Shown piece after piece: positions 24,501-36,615 of a stretch of 64,000 nt of DNA. Below the pieces are notes generated by a model, which saw only the letters and a program-made list of their open reading frames with translations, did no database searches and had not been told where the DNA came from. The position numbers were made by a program, and so were the translations under genes. Within the stretch, counting starts at the first letter, position 1. Every line of letters begins with the position of its first letter. The DNA is from Linnemannia hyalina (lineage: Eukaryota; Mortierellomycota; Mortierellomycetes; Mortierellales; Mortierellaceae): contig JAHRHY010000003.1 in the NCBI GenBank assembly GCA_019671135.1, positions 1,116,001 through 1,180,000 on the forward strand, read 5' to 3'.

Positions 24501-24528
24501 CAAGCCTCGCAAAGAGTTTGAGGATTAG
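21518..24528 (+). CDS. uncharacterised protein with coiled coil and Gln tract
   Basis: Exons 21518-21560, 21792-21886 and 22504-24528 join in frame to 720 residues. The spliced N-terminus gives TTLLAEPTGLTSRDIAHRLV and then RLLSVYNSGVRTNKGSCFRY, which looks like a small folded domain of about 75 residues. A long disordered Ser/Pro/Gln/Arg middle follows. Residues about 500-600 form a predicted helical coiled coil (SQTNILSELQNIQRANQEEI, FTKLADQVEGVGRSVDTVEN, GNAMGDVFHRMTESLQQQMQ) running into a Gln tract. The tail has an acidic patch (DDDEDDEE) and a basic end (FKRRAVERPRS...TKPRKEF). The folded N-terminus depends on the two short exons, which are supported by frame and GT-AG sites only. I do not recognise the family; the basic tail suggests a nuclear or nucleic-acid-linked role, which is speculation. 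Confidence 0.75.
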
Positions 24529-26180
24529 GAGGGACATTTTTTTTCCTTCTCATTCATGAAATCGTGTAGTTTCAAGTGTTTTTTTTACTTCAACATTCTG
24601 CTTTCTTTCTTTTCTACTTTTTACTTTGTACAAACACACATTTTAGTTTTTTTCCTCCTTTCATTTCACCACTTGTTGTACTTTTCCCTATCTCGTGTTT
24701 GCTACGTTTGCTACTTTCTACGTTTGTTACTTTTACTACGTTTGCTACGTTTATCAACATTTGTTTTTCATTCCAACCTTTTTCAATTGTCGCGATCTTT
24801 TTCATTTCATATCTTTCCTTATTTTCCCTCCCACAAGCTAGCAGACATGTTGAAAGCACTGTTGTAAATTATCCATGATGTCGCTGTCACCACTCCGCCT
24901 CGTTGTACACTCTTCTCTTTCACGCACACACACGCACTCTATTCTTTCGGACCGAAAGGATAATGAAACCAAGAAAAACGATAACAAAGAATAAAAAATA
25001 CCTGATAAAAAATAAGTTGAGGGAAGGAAGTCGAAATCTTCTGAGTTGCCATGTGGTCTGTGGTCTGTGATACGTCCGTGTATTGTTGTCGACTAGGTGT
25101 TTATGTCATGGTTGAATGACAACAGAGGTGAGAGCAATTAGAACAGTTTTTCGACTGCTCATTTTCTGAACTTTGAGAACAAGAAAGATACATGGATCCA
25201 TGCTGCGCGGGATGGGGTAGGATGTGGGTATATGTCAGAGTGAAGGAGGAGGGGGGGAAGTTGCTTGACAATCCATAGTGGACAGCCCACAAGGAGAGTA
25301 GAGTGGGAGCAGACTAGCTTGCAGTTGCAGTGCCAAAGACAACGGGTGGGGCGAAAGGGAAGAAAGCGTCATGGGGAGGGAGAAAAAAGGCCGCGAGTTT
25401 TTCGTAGTTTGTAATGGATTAGGGCTGTTGTATTATTTTGCGTGAAACTACGGTCTAGGGATAGACGATGCGGGAGAATCGTTCCTTTGGACGTCTATTT
25501 TTTTTTTTTTGATGTGAGTGTGTCTTGGCGACGAAAGCCCTTTGGCACCCTTTTCTTCACTTGGTAGTTGATGTAGGGACAGAAGAGGAAGGAAGAGACG
25601 AAGAGAAGGAAGAGAAGAAAGAAAGGAAGGATATGTCTATCATTATCGCAGCAGCCAAGCGTTTCTTTATATTTTCCCGCTAAAAACAAGAACGCAGCGG
25701 TCAAAGATGGCAGTGAGAGAGAGAGACAGAGAGACAGGGGAACAGGGCTGTTGTGTGATTGAGTGCGTCGCATCGTTATTTTTGTTCTCCATGGATATGT
25801 GTCAAACAAACACCTCTGGGACGTCTCTTTGATTTTCACTCCACCGCCTTTTAATGACTTTTCTTTCCCTTGTCTTTCTCTTTCTCGATTCTTTTTTCTT
25901 TCCCTTGTCTTTCTCTTTTTCTCGCCTTCTATTGAACATCGTCCAGCCCTTATTTATTTTCTTGCTCCCTTCATACAATCACATTCATTCTACTGTAGTA
26001 CTTTTATTTCTTGTACAGATACCCTCACTCTCACTCTCACTTGCACACATTTATATACACATACACTTACGACGACACTCTCACAAGGCACACACAGCCA
26101 TATCCCCATGCCCCACTCTCACACTTCTCAAACATCAAATCTAATCTCATTCAGCCTGCAACCAATCTTCATTCTCGCCC
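24529..26180. other. gap between two plus-strand genes
   Basis: 1.65 kb. The first 350 bases are T-rich, with an imperfect CTACGTTTG repeat at about 24716-24755, and should be 3' UTR. From 25840 the plus strand is pyrimidine-rich, ending in CTCTCA-like units (26030-26045) before the next start codon. No gene is seen. Confidence 0.55.
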
Positions 26181-29100
26181 ATGGGAAACTCGCCCTCGAC
26201 CCCTTCCGGTCAGTCCGACTCCTCATCCAGCAAACCCAATAAACAAGGAACAGCAACAGCAACAACAACCACACCGCCCTCAACAAACGCTGTGACCGCA
26301 GGAACAGGCGGCGGCAACAGTGGACCAGCACGAGGCACTCATTCAAACATTCCCATCCAACCCTCCGCTGTTTCTTCTACTTCTACTTCTAATCCTCCAT
26401 CTCGAAATCACATCCCAATACCTTACATCCCTTCCACCCAGCACCGACCAGCACCACCAGCCCAGCCCGCTCAACCAAGACCTACCAGCGCCCAGCAGCA
26501 GCAACAACAACAGCAACAACAACAACAACAGCGGCTACAACAGCAGCACCAACAAGCACAACAGCAACAACAACAACATCAACAGCAGCGTATTACTCCG
26601 CCCTTCCAGCCGACTTCCTATCAGCAACAAAGTAATATTAATACCCAGGGCCAGTCAAGACCGCCACAGCCTGATTCGATGTCTGGGTTCCGCCCAATGA
26701 GAAACGGCCGTGAATCCTCTTCGTCGTCCCAGTCAGCAGCAGCAGCAGCAGCAGCCGCCGCCGCCGCTGCTGAGGACGAGATCCCGACCATTGTCCTGCA
26801 GGAGCAGATGGAGTCAATGCTGGTAGATATGACCGCCGCCGAGTTCCGAGTCAGGGAGTTGCGAGAGGAGCTCGATACCTTTGAAAGTCACCCCATCTTC
26901 TCGTCCATGATGCTCGCCTGGTTCCTGTCTTTCAACTTGAGCGAGTACAACCACAACCGTATCGAGGACCTCAAGCGGGATGCCCTCAAAGCCTGGCAGC
27001 CCGTGCTCAATAGTTTTATGGAGGGGGGCGCTTCCGACAACCTGACTGAGATTGACGTTCGACTGTTCGAGTCTATCATCCAGGATATCATCTCTCACGC
27101 CGACATGATTGCGGGATCGAACGAGTCACCAGAGGACCTAATTCTGAACCTCAAACGAATCGCCCACACAGAACTCGACCATGCCCGCCGAAGCCTGGAA
27201 CAGAACAGGATAGCTTTCCAGGAATGTCAAATCACCCTCCAGGCAAGAGGCGTGGTTCCGGCTGCTGTTCTCGAGATGCAGCGTTCAATGGAGGAGGATA
27301 CGAGGCGGGAGCAGGAAGCCAAGCGCGCCCAGGAACAGCGGCAGAGGGAGATTGTTGCCGAGCGACAAAACGCACTTGCGGCTGAACGTCAGCGGGAACG
27401 ACAGAGACAGCAGGAGGAGGAAGAAGAGAGGCTGAGGCGGGAACGAGAGCGTGAAGAAATGCAGAGGAGGGACCGAGAACGTGAAGAGAAACAAAGGCGT
27501 GACAGAGAACGCGAGCTGGAACGGCAACGGCGGGAACGTGCTGAGGAAGAGATTCGTCACAAGGCATTGGCCGCTGCCAGGGACAAGGTTGCTCGTCCAG
27601 CATCCTCTAATACGCCCTCATCGACCCATGCTGCAGGCCATATGGTTGGACGTCCAAAAGCATCCTCAGGTATAACATTTTTCCGTTCATTTCAAAATTA
27701 TGGTGAATAGCAAGGAGGAAAGGAAGAGGGGCTACGTTTGATATTTTTTTTTAACATTTTCATTTGACTTGCTCGTGCTACTTTTTGTGCATGTCAATCT
27801 AATTAGTGTCTGTGCCAGGCTATGACCCCAACTTTCAAAAGAGGATGCACGCAGAGTCATCAGCCGTGTATGCCCTCAACATTTCCGAGGAAGAGACGGT
27901 GATTGGCGACTCTCCGGTTCAGGCAGAACACTTGGCGCCATACGCTCAATACAACTCAAATCGACTTAGTCATCATGGTGCTTACTCTTCCTCGGCTGGG
28001 CATGTTCATGGCACAGACGAGGGTGAAGTTCCCTCCACGCCACTCTTGAGGCGCAATCGCCCTGTCAAGATGTCAGAACCTGCCGTTCCAGGCGCTGCAG
28101 GAATGGTCTCCACCTCAGGAGTCGATTCAAATGTCACTCCCAACAACCAGTATGGCTACCCCAACAAGAACTCGACTATGCCTCAACACCAGCATCACGC
28201 GGACTCATCAGGGCAATATGTCAACCATGCCGCGAATCAAGCTGGATACCAAGGCCAGGGACCTGAGACGCAGATGCAGATGCAGATGCCGATGCCTCTT
28301 CCCTACGAGTACAATGGTCATACCAACAACCAGCCCCAGGATATGTCTTACGCCAATAAGCAGACTCACCAGGCTCAGCATGTTTCCGATACCAACCCCG
28401 CACTCTATCCACCCCAGATTATTTCGGAGGACGAGCTGAAGAACCGTATGGCCCTGGAGCAACTCGAGCAGATCAAGAAGCGCAACGACGAGATTCTGCG
28501 GGACATTCAGGAGCAGCAGCGGATTCATGCCATCACCATCCAAAACCTCGAGATGCAGGGTCAGCACCAACAACAACAACAACAACAACAACAACAGGGT
28601 CAACATTATCCGACTTACAATCACCCAGGAGCCTTGCACGATGGTGGTCAGGATACACTCCATGCGCAGGGTCAATTCCAGCCCCAGACTCCTTACATGT
28701 CCGCCCAAGGGTACCCACCTCCACCCCAACACGTGCAGCATCAGCATGGCCACCAGCAAGGATATCAAGGCTACCAAGGGGATTTCGTTGCAGACCAGTC
28801 TGGAATCATCTACAATAATGGAGGAGCGATGAACGGGCAGGGACAGGAGACTGGTCATCAAGGCGATATGTACAACAACTATCAGCACTACCAAGGGTAC
28901 AACCACGGCAACATGAACTCGAACAACTCGAACTGGAATGCTCAGCAGCAACAACAACAACAACAACAGCAGCAGCAATACTCCGGATATATCCAGCAAC
29001 TACAGCAGCAGCAGCAACAATACCCCGCCTCGCTTACACCTGCCCAACTCCAACAGCTCCAACAGCAACAGCAATACCAACAGCAGCTTCAAATGGAGCC

Positions 29101-30172
29101 CGAAGGGTCTCCCAAAAATAGATATGCTGGTGACCATCGCCTCAGTCGTGTCCAGTCGGTGTCTTATTCAACATCCCCCTTCGGTCACGAATACGACTTT
29201 GGTCCGGTCGAGGCGAAGGTTGGAGCTGGAGTTGTCAGGATGCAACAGCCAGTGCAACAGCCAGTGCAACAATCAGGTCAGCAATCAGAGCCCGCAAAGA
29301 AGCAGAGTCCGCCTGCGACCTCAGTGCATGAACATGAGAACGATGCCAGCTCGGCAAATGTCTTGCCCCAGATCAGAGCTAAGCCAGCCAACCTCGCTAA
29401 CCGTCGAGCGCCTCACGTCATCTTGTCCGAGGCAGAGCAGGAAGCAGCCGCCAAAGCACTCAAGGAGATGCAGGAGGAAGAGGAGGCTGAAGTAGGTGTG
29501 ACCGCGACCGAGGTTTCAGAGGAAACTGTGGTTGAGAGGGAGATGCCACTGCCGGCCAAGGACAAGGTGTCGGTAGCCATCCGTCAATCCTCTCGACCTC
29601 AGCCTACCGAGGTTGCCACGTATGAGGTTGAGCATGCTGAGGAGGCCCAGAAGGTTGAGAACCAGGGACAGCAGAGAGGCAATAGTCAAGAGGAAGAGCA
29701 GCGCAGAGGCGTGAATGAGGAGGATGATGAAGAGGAGACCCTCCATCGCAGAGTCCGTAGGATGCACGTTTCCCCTAAGCCAGTAGTGTACACGCCCAAA
29801 CCTACTCCTCAGCCTGCGCCCCCAACATCGCAGGAGCGCAAGGAGCGTCTTGTAACCCCTACCCAATCACAGGCGGAGACCCCTGTGGCTGCCCCTCGCC
29901 CAAGTCCTCGTCCTGCCCCACGGCCTATTGGAGGCATGGCTCGTTCCTCTCAAGAACCCCTTTCTGTTGGTGTCAGCGGCCATCGCGCCGGTAATGGCGA
30001 ATCGTCCGAGGGAGAGAACATGGCACCCATGACTCCCACGGAGCCATCGGTGGATACCAAGAGGATGAGCCTTCATCGCTCCCCAAGCTCGCCACCAGTG
30101 GTCCCCAAGAAGCCCCTTGCCCTGCGGAGCCCTCGTAGAAACGACTCGCAGGACGACAACGTCGTAGCCTAG
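26181..30172 (+). CDS. uncharacterised poly-Q protein with putative N-myristoylation and a charged helix
   Basis: Two exons (26181-27669 and 27807-30172) join in frame to 1284 residues. The N-terminus MGNSPSTPSG has Gly2 and Ser6, a good N-myristoylation context. A Ser/Thr/Gln-rich leader with poly-Q and poly-Ala tracts follows. Residues about 200-360 look like a folded helical domain (LQEQMESMLVDMTAAEFRVR, HPIFSSMMLAWFLSFNLSEY, FESIIQDIISHADMIAG). Next comes about 100 residues of alternating Glu/Arg/Gln (QRERQRQQEEEEERLRRERE), typical of a single alpha-helix or long coiled coil. The second exon adds Gln-rich disordered sequence with further poly-Q tracts, acidic helical pieces and a Pro/Ser-rich C-terminus. 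I do not recognise the family. Membrane attachment by myristate is inferred from the first residues only. Confidence 0.78.
26493..26589 (+). repeat. CAG/CAA tract encoding poly-Q
   Basis: Interrupted CAG/CAA codon run inside the preceding coding sequence, encoding glutamine with a few Arg, Leu, His and Ala interruptions. A separate GCA/GCC run encoding about 13 alanines lies at roughly 26733-26772. Confidence 0.9.
28564..28598 (+). repeat. CAA tract encoding poly-Q
   Basis: Eleven CAA/CAG codons in a row within the same coding sequence, after a helical region that ends in LEMQGQH. Confidence 0.9.
28943..29095 (+). repeat. interrupted CAG/CAA tracts encoding poly-Q
   Basis: Three glutamine-coding runs separated by short Tyr/Ser/Pro/Leu spacers in the second exon of the same gene. 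Mixed CAA and CAG codons argue against recent pure slippage. Confidence 0.9.
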
Positions 30173-30365
30173 AGAAATCGACAGTACATAATGATATAAA
30201 AAGTAGTCACATAATCACGTGGTGTTATTTTTTGTTTTGTTGCTTTCTTTTTTTTCTTTTTTTTTCTATGGGCTTCACTCGACTCTGGTCCCTCAGCTTA
30301 ACTCTCTCCCACCTCCCTTTCCTCTTTTTTTTTTTTTTATTCATTCGAAGGCATCTTTTCGAACC

Positions 30366-33252
30366 ATGGACAGCGACAACGAAGAAATCACCTTCAAAAT
30401 CAACAAGGAGTTCGCCAACAAGTATGAAGCTTCAAAGCGTGGCCAGGAGTTGTCCTCAAGTATGTCCTTCTTTTGCTTGTTTGTTACCATCAGGCGGACG
30501 CATGGTCTTTTTATTTTTTATTTTTTAGACGTTCGATACAGACGACTAACTGCTGTGTACCTTTGTTTTTCTCCACTGCTACCTCCTTCTTTCGCCTCTC
30601 ACCTCTTCCTCAACGACACTTCTCCTTTATTACAATCCACTCTTAACAATCCACCCTCACTCCCCACCCTTCAACCTCAACATCTTTCCTACCCATCCCC
30701 CCACCTCCCCACCGTCTCACGGAATTTTTAACAAAACACCAAACCAGTTCGCGAGAAGTATGGCGCCATGGATGAAGGCCGTCTGTCCGTGATTGCCGAC
30801 CGCCAGCACAAATACGGATATACCAAGAACGCCGACTACGACTACGACTCGTACGATTCCGAGGACGACGAAGAGGAGGATGAATTTGGCGAGTTGGTGA
30901 CGCCCGAGGTCGACGGTCAGATCATGAAGACCATTGGCTTGATCCGAGCTCAGGACCCCAAGATCTACCAGGCCACTTCTCATTTCTTTATCCCCTCCGA
31001 GATGGAAAAGGCGCGTAAGCAGTGGAAGGAGAAGCAGGCTGCCGATAAGGCGTCAAAGCCCATGAACTTGCAGGATTATCATCGTCGGGTTCTTTTGGAG
31101 GATGGTGGTATGGTCGATGAGGCTGCTGAGGATCGGAAGATCAAGGATGTTTCGGAGATGACTCATGTGGAGCAGCAGGAGCATCTTAAGCAGGAGATGA
31201 AGAATGCGTTCTTGAGCGGTGATGGAGATGATGATGAAGGGGAGGATGCCGATTCGTTCTTTACGCAGAAGGCGAAGACCAAGGAGGATGAAGACGCCGA
31301 GGAGGAGGATTATAAGAGGTTCTTGATGGAGAGTATGGGTAGCAAGTCTGGTGGTGCTGCTGCTTTCCAGGACTGGAGGGAGTACAAGAATGCGCCTAGC
31401 ATGGACAAGGACGAGGCCTTCTTGATGGAGTAAGTTTTCCTTGCCTTTATTTTCTGTTCGTCGTGTTCCCCCTCCCCCCCCCCTCTCTCTCTCTGAACGT
31501 ACACAGAACTATATTAACTTTTGGTGTATGTCATATTTTTCGCATGTAATAGTTATATCTTGAACCGTGGATGGATCGACAAGTCCCAGAAGAAGACACC
31601 CAGCTACAAAGAGATTGTCCGTGAGGAAGACTTGTCCGATCTGGAAAAGTCCGAGGAGGAGCTCGAGGCTGCTGAGGAGTTCGAGTCCAAGTACAACTTC
31701 CGTTTCGAGGACGCCCAGGCCGACAAGTTGACGGGCTACTCGCGTATGATCGACGACTCGGTCCGTAACGCAGACGACAAGCGTAAGCGTCAGCGCCAAG
31801 CTGCCAAGGAGCGCAAGAAGGAAGAGAAGATCCGTCAGCTGGAGGAGCTCAAGCGTGCCAAGAACCTCAAGAAGCAGGAGATCTTTAACAAGCTCAAGCA
31901 GATCCAGGAGATCACCGGCAACAAGAGTAACGTATCTCTGGGACTCTATCCTTTTTTTTTTTCATGTTGGAGGAACGACAAATGAATGCTAACCTTAATT
32001 TTTTTTTGCCTTTTTTTTTTCCTTTTTGAATTAATTAGCTGTTGGTTTTGATGAGATTGATTTGGAGACTGAGTTCAACCCTGAGGACTATGATCAAAAA
32101 ATGGACAAGATGTTCAGCGACCATTATTACGCCGACGACGAGAACAAGAAGCCCGTCTTTGACGATGATATCGACACGGCCGCCTACGAGAACAGCGACG
32201 ACGACAAATCCGATAACGAGGCCGAGGGAGCCGAGGCTAACGGCGATGAGGTGGAGGCGTACGAGGAAGAGGCTTACCCACCAGAGTATGAGGAGGGCTA
32301 TGACGAGTCTGGTGGCTACTATGACGAGAACGGCGACGGATACTATGGCGGTGAGGAGGGCGAGGAGGATATTTTGATGGACGCCGACTACCTGCCCGGA
32401 GGCGAGAACTTTGGCAAGGCGCCCGAGAAGGAGACCAAGAAGGAGCGGTTGAAGCGCGAGAAGGAAGAGAAGAGGTTGGCCAAGATGGCGGAAAAGGGCG
32501 GCAAGGCGCGGACGGCTGTTGCAGCTTTGGAGGCGGCCAAGTCGTTGTTGGATAATGACAAGAAGAAGAACTTCAACGAATACCTGGACGAGTACTACCA
32601 GCTCGACTATGAGGACATGGTGGGCGATCTGCCAACGCGTTTCAAGTACTCTCGTGTCAAGCCCTCGACTTTTGGTCTTACGCCTGTTGAGATCCTGTTG
32701 GCGGATGACAAGGACCTGAACGAGTATGTGTCCCTCAAGAAGTTTGCGACTTACCGCCGGCCTGAGGACCAGATGCACGATATTGAAAAGTACACCAAGA
32801 AGAACCGCGTCCAGATGTTCCGGCATAAGCTCAAGACGCAGATCAAGGATCAGGACCTGGACAAGAACTGGGATCCCATTCGGTTGCGCAAGAAGATGGT
32901 TGAGGAGCGGGAGAGATTGGCAGAGACTGAAAAGAAGCGGAGCGGTGGTGAGGGCAGCAGCAGTACTGGTGCTGAGGAGAAGAAGAAGAAGAAGAAGAAG
33001 AGTAGCAAGGACAAGAAGCGTAAGGCTGAGGATGAGGATGACGCCGCTGATGGAGCAGAGGAGAAGAAGTCCAAGAAGGTCAAGGCGTCCGAGGATGAGC
33101 CAGCACGGAAAAAGAAGTCTGGCGATGCTGAGGGCGAGGAGGATGGTGAGAAGAAGCAGGAGAAGCACAAGGAAAAGAAGGAGAAGAAGGAGAAGAAGGA
33201 GAAGAAGGAGAAGAAGGATAAGGATGGCAAGGGCAAGAAGAAGGCCGAGTAA
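30366..33252 (+). CDS. KRI1: KRI1 family ribosome biogenesis protein
   Basis: Nucleolar factor of the Kri1 family, needed for 40S subunit production with Krr1 in yeast. Exons 30366-30459, 30748-31429, 31553-31926 and 32039-33252 join to 787 residues. The N-terminal part has the family pattern of a Tyr/Asp/Ser acidic patch followed by LVTPEVDGQIMKTIGLIRAQ and DPKIYQ. The middle has GWIDKS with SYKEIVREEDLSDLE, and EFESKYNFRFED. The Kri1 C-terminal domain reads YYQLDYEDMVGDLPTRFKYS, then LLADDKDLNEYVSLKKFATY. The C-terminus is a Lys/Glu nucleolar-type tail. Acidic stretches lie between the domains. Three introns are GT-AG. It is about 200 residues longer than yeast Kri1, mostly in the charged tail. 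Confidence 0.93.
33175..33226 (+). repeat. 9-base GAGAAGAAG repeat in KRI1
   Basis: About five tandem GAGAAGAAG units encoding repeated KEK triplets in the lysine-rich tail of KRI1. In-frame and non-disruptive. Confidence 0.85.
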
Positions 33253-33479
33253 GAAGTAGATCATCACTCCACACACACTTCCACTTCTATTATCACTCAT
33301 CTTCCTCCACCTTTCGCACAGCATTCTTTAGCATCTTTTTCTTGCATCTAGTTTCCTAAACCTCTTGTACAACAAACAAACAAACCTAAAACCAAAAAAG
33401 CATAACATTCTTTCAACATCAATATTTCATGATTGTATTTATATTGCCTTTGCTCAAAAGAACAGAAAAAGAGAATACG

Positions 33480-36400
33480 TTATGGCTCGGTCAAGAAGCG
33501 TTGGAAGGCTTCAGTATTGGGTTCACGGCCCAAGAAATCCCTCAGTAGTTCAATCGGCTCGACCGCCGCATTGGGCACCAACACTTTCTCCCAATACTCC
33601 CGTCCCAACTCTCCATCCAACGCCCTCGTCCTCTCATGCGAATCCGTACCAGACTTGCCCGCGAATCGCGTATACAAATCATGAGCATGCATCTCTGACC
33701 ACGAGTAGACATAATACCCTGCATCGTACCCCATCGCGATATGGTACAGCTGACAGGCCGGGTTGACATCGGGACCAGATTCGAGTTTGACACCGACGAG
33801 GGATTCGGACATTTCTTGCCAGAGCTCTGGGATTGTTTGGGGGCGGGTGTAAGGGTCGAGGGTGTGAACTTTGAGGTCGATGGCTGTTACAGCGATCTGT
33901 TGGGAGAAGAGGAGACCTTTGGAGACTTTGCGGGTTTTGACGAGGGAGGCGATCAAGTCATCTGGGAGGTCGTTTCCTGTCTTGTAGTGTCTATTTTTTT
34001 TTGATTTTGTTTTGATGAAGGGAGAAGAACGAAAAAGATGATGCGTTTGTGAGTGAGGGCAGGAGGAATCAATAAAGTTGGTCAGTAAAATAAAAGCACA
34101 AGGACGTACTTGCCGAGGCGCTTAAGAACAGTGGGCTCCCACAACCAGTTCTCGAGCATGATGCTGGGGACTTCCAAAAAATCCATAGCCAGAGAGGTGG
34201 GATAAGGGACGACGGACCATGAGAAGTTGAAGAGCGAGTAGCGGGCTTTGCTCGACATTGCGTGGCAGACATGTCCAAACTCATGGAAAAACGTGTTTGC
34301 CTAAGGAATGACCCATGTACAGGGAAACAATGAGAGAGGAAGGTTAGATTGAAGTCTTCGTCAGCAGTATCATTCCGGAGCTGCATCTTGGTATGAGAAG
34401 TACCTCACTGTGCTTGAGAAGGGCAGGGCGGCCAGCAGTGGGCCGAGACAAGTTTCCGACATTCACAGCTACAAGAGGAGGGGCATTCAAAGAAAAATGG
34501 GTCAGAACCATGATATCCAGCCAGAGAGGACGCCACTGTGCCAAAGTTGATGATGCGTACCAACGGGAAGGACCTGCTCCATGGTTCCTGAGACAACGTA
34601 GCTGGGACGCAAAGGCACCACACATTGATGAGCGTATTTTCCTAATAGCACGTACAAACATGAAGGTTAGCATGATTGCTCAAGGTTGACAAGTGACAAC
34701 AAGAACGCGTAGAGAAAGAACTGAAAGTTCCTGTACCTGGACGAGGGAAGAGATCTACAGAACGAACACACAAAAGCAAGAATCAGTCGTTAAAAATTAG
34801 GCATCCATTTCATTGCCCAGGAACGAAGACGAAGGTCAAACATACCGAGGTAAAAGTATCCAATCTTAAAAGCGGAGGGGATCTTCTTGCCCTCTTCTCC
34901 AGCCTGGTTTTGAGCTTTTTGGTCGTAGACAGCAAACAGGGTGACATCGTCTGCCCAGTACTTGCCAGGGATCTGCTCGAACCTCAACTGGAAGATCTTC
35001 GAATAGCTATTTTTGAGGTCAAACAAGGACACGACTGTCAACAACTGTGATGTTGGACGTAGGGTGTGCACACCTCAAAAGTAGAAAAGTAGAAAATTCA
35101 CCAAAGGTAACTTACATGCCCATGATCTGGTCGCGGACGTAGTTGAGCTCAAAGTACTCCTGGATAAGCGAGTTGTCGACAGCGTACTTTTCCTTGAACA
35201 AGATTTCCTGGTAGTATTTGACATCCCAGGCATATAGCACGCCATCGTACTGCTCGCTCCATCCACGCTTCTGGTACTCGGCTTTCTTCAGATCCAAAAG
35301 CGTCTGCTTGTCGCTCTCCAGTTTGGGCGAGATCGACTTCACAATCTTGTCCAAAAAGTCCTCCACAGTCTCGACGGTCTTGGCCATGTTGATATCCAAT
35401 TGATAGGCGGCGTGACTCTTGTAGCCTAACAGAACTGCAGCGTCGTGTCGAAGTCGGATCAACCGCTCCAAGATAGGTCCATTGGTCGAGGTGCAGACTT
35501 GGCGATAAGTCGTAGCAACACGACGACGAGTTTCCGGCAGGGACGCGTTCCTGCTGACGTTGAGAATATCGGGCGTCTTCATCGTGACCTTGTAAAGGTG
35601 TCGACCATCCTTCTCGGTCTTTGCCAGACCCGAAATCCAAGACTCTGTGCATCCCTCGAGTTCATCTGCAGATAACAAGATGTCGGTCGTGTCTTCGTTC
35701 AGGGCCTTTTGGAAATCTAGCTCGAGCCCGCTGATCTCGGTGCGGTAGTTCATCAACTTTTGTTGGTCGGCCTCCGAGAGTGCGGCGCCGTGGCGTTCAA
35801 AGAGTCGGAGGGTGTGCTTCAACAGGCGGTGGGTGATGGGGTCGTAACAGTGCCCTGCATCCGAGCTGTGATCCAACTGACGCAAAATCTCATACACATC
35901 CTACATTAGTTAACGAAGAAAGGTATCATAAGCAAGGTTAGGAGATGTCCAATGGAATGGGTGTTGATATCCAGTTTCTATGGCTCGATGGAAAAAGAAT
36001 CTGGTACGGCATTCCCGACATGTGTGTTTTGTTGTTCATACCCTTCTTGAGTAAAGACTAAGTACGGAGAGGAGGGAAAGACAAGAAAGAAAGTTGGTGG
36101 TATCAGTCGTTGCGATCCTTATTTGGCAGCCATATTCATGTTGTTTCTTCTTTCTTCCGGATTTTCCAAGCCCAGCGTAGAAAGGTAGTGAAATGATACG
36201 TACGCCGACCAGGCCTTTTGCATGGTCTTTTTCGCTTCTGTGGCCGCATCACGAACATCCTTGTTCAAATGCACCTAAAAGTGTGTCGTGTGAAAAAAAG
36301 TGGGGGGGTGTGAGAAGGGGGTTTCCCACGACTTGGTCATTGGTAACAAAGTTCGCCGCCACTTTGGCAAACTAAACAAGTCATAACAAGTCCAGGTAAG

Positions 36401-36615
36401 AACGGTACCATGGAGGGGAAGGTGCATTGGGTCTGCATGGCCGCGGCTTGACTCTGGGCTTCTTGGAGCTTGAGGAGGGTGTTTTCGATATTGCGCTGGT
36501 TAGTAGGGACAGCGACCAGGTCGTCACCACTGGAGACGAGGAGGGCTTGGACGCGCGCGACGATCTCCTTAAGCTCGCTGACAGTCTCGGGCAGCTGAAT
36601 GGGAGATTCCGACAT
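33480..36615 (-). CDS. PRD1: M3 family zinc oligopeptidase (thimet oligopeptidase/saccharolysin type)
   Basis: Cytosolic or organellar peptidase that degrades short peptides. Ten exons join to 701 residues: 36409-36615, 36204-36274, 36042-36057, 35116-35900, 34846-35006, 34737-34754, 34561-34641, 34404-34468, 34110-34300 and 33480-33990. The zinc motif FFHEFGH is at residues 472-478, with the third ligand Glu in DFLEVPSIMLENW at about 511. Family blocks include DAATEAKK, NEDTTDILLSADELEG, PETRRR, LGYKSHAAYQLDINMAKT, KYYQEILFKEKYAVD, LFPRPGKYAH and the C-terminal YDAGYYVYSWSEMHAHDLYT. Exons of 16 and 18 nt are needed to keep frame. The 16-nt one (ALYSRR) aligns only by length with the family and is less certain. 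HEFGH to Glu spacing is longer than in mammalian thimet oligopeptidase. Confidence 0.93.

Noticed and set aside
26181..30172. Splitting into two genes at 27710/27806
   Set aside because: gtataa at 27670 and ttag at 27806 are usable splice sites that join both frames in phase, and there is no ATG-led leader or pyrimidine-rich promoter between them.
32035..33324. Minus-strand open frame of 429 residues, very Leu/Val-rich
   Set aside because: It is exactly antisense to the Glu/Lys-rich last exon of KRI1. GAG/AAG codons read backwards give Leu/Phe codons, so it is a shadow.
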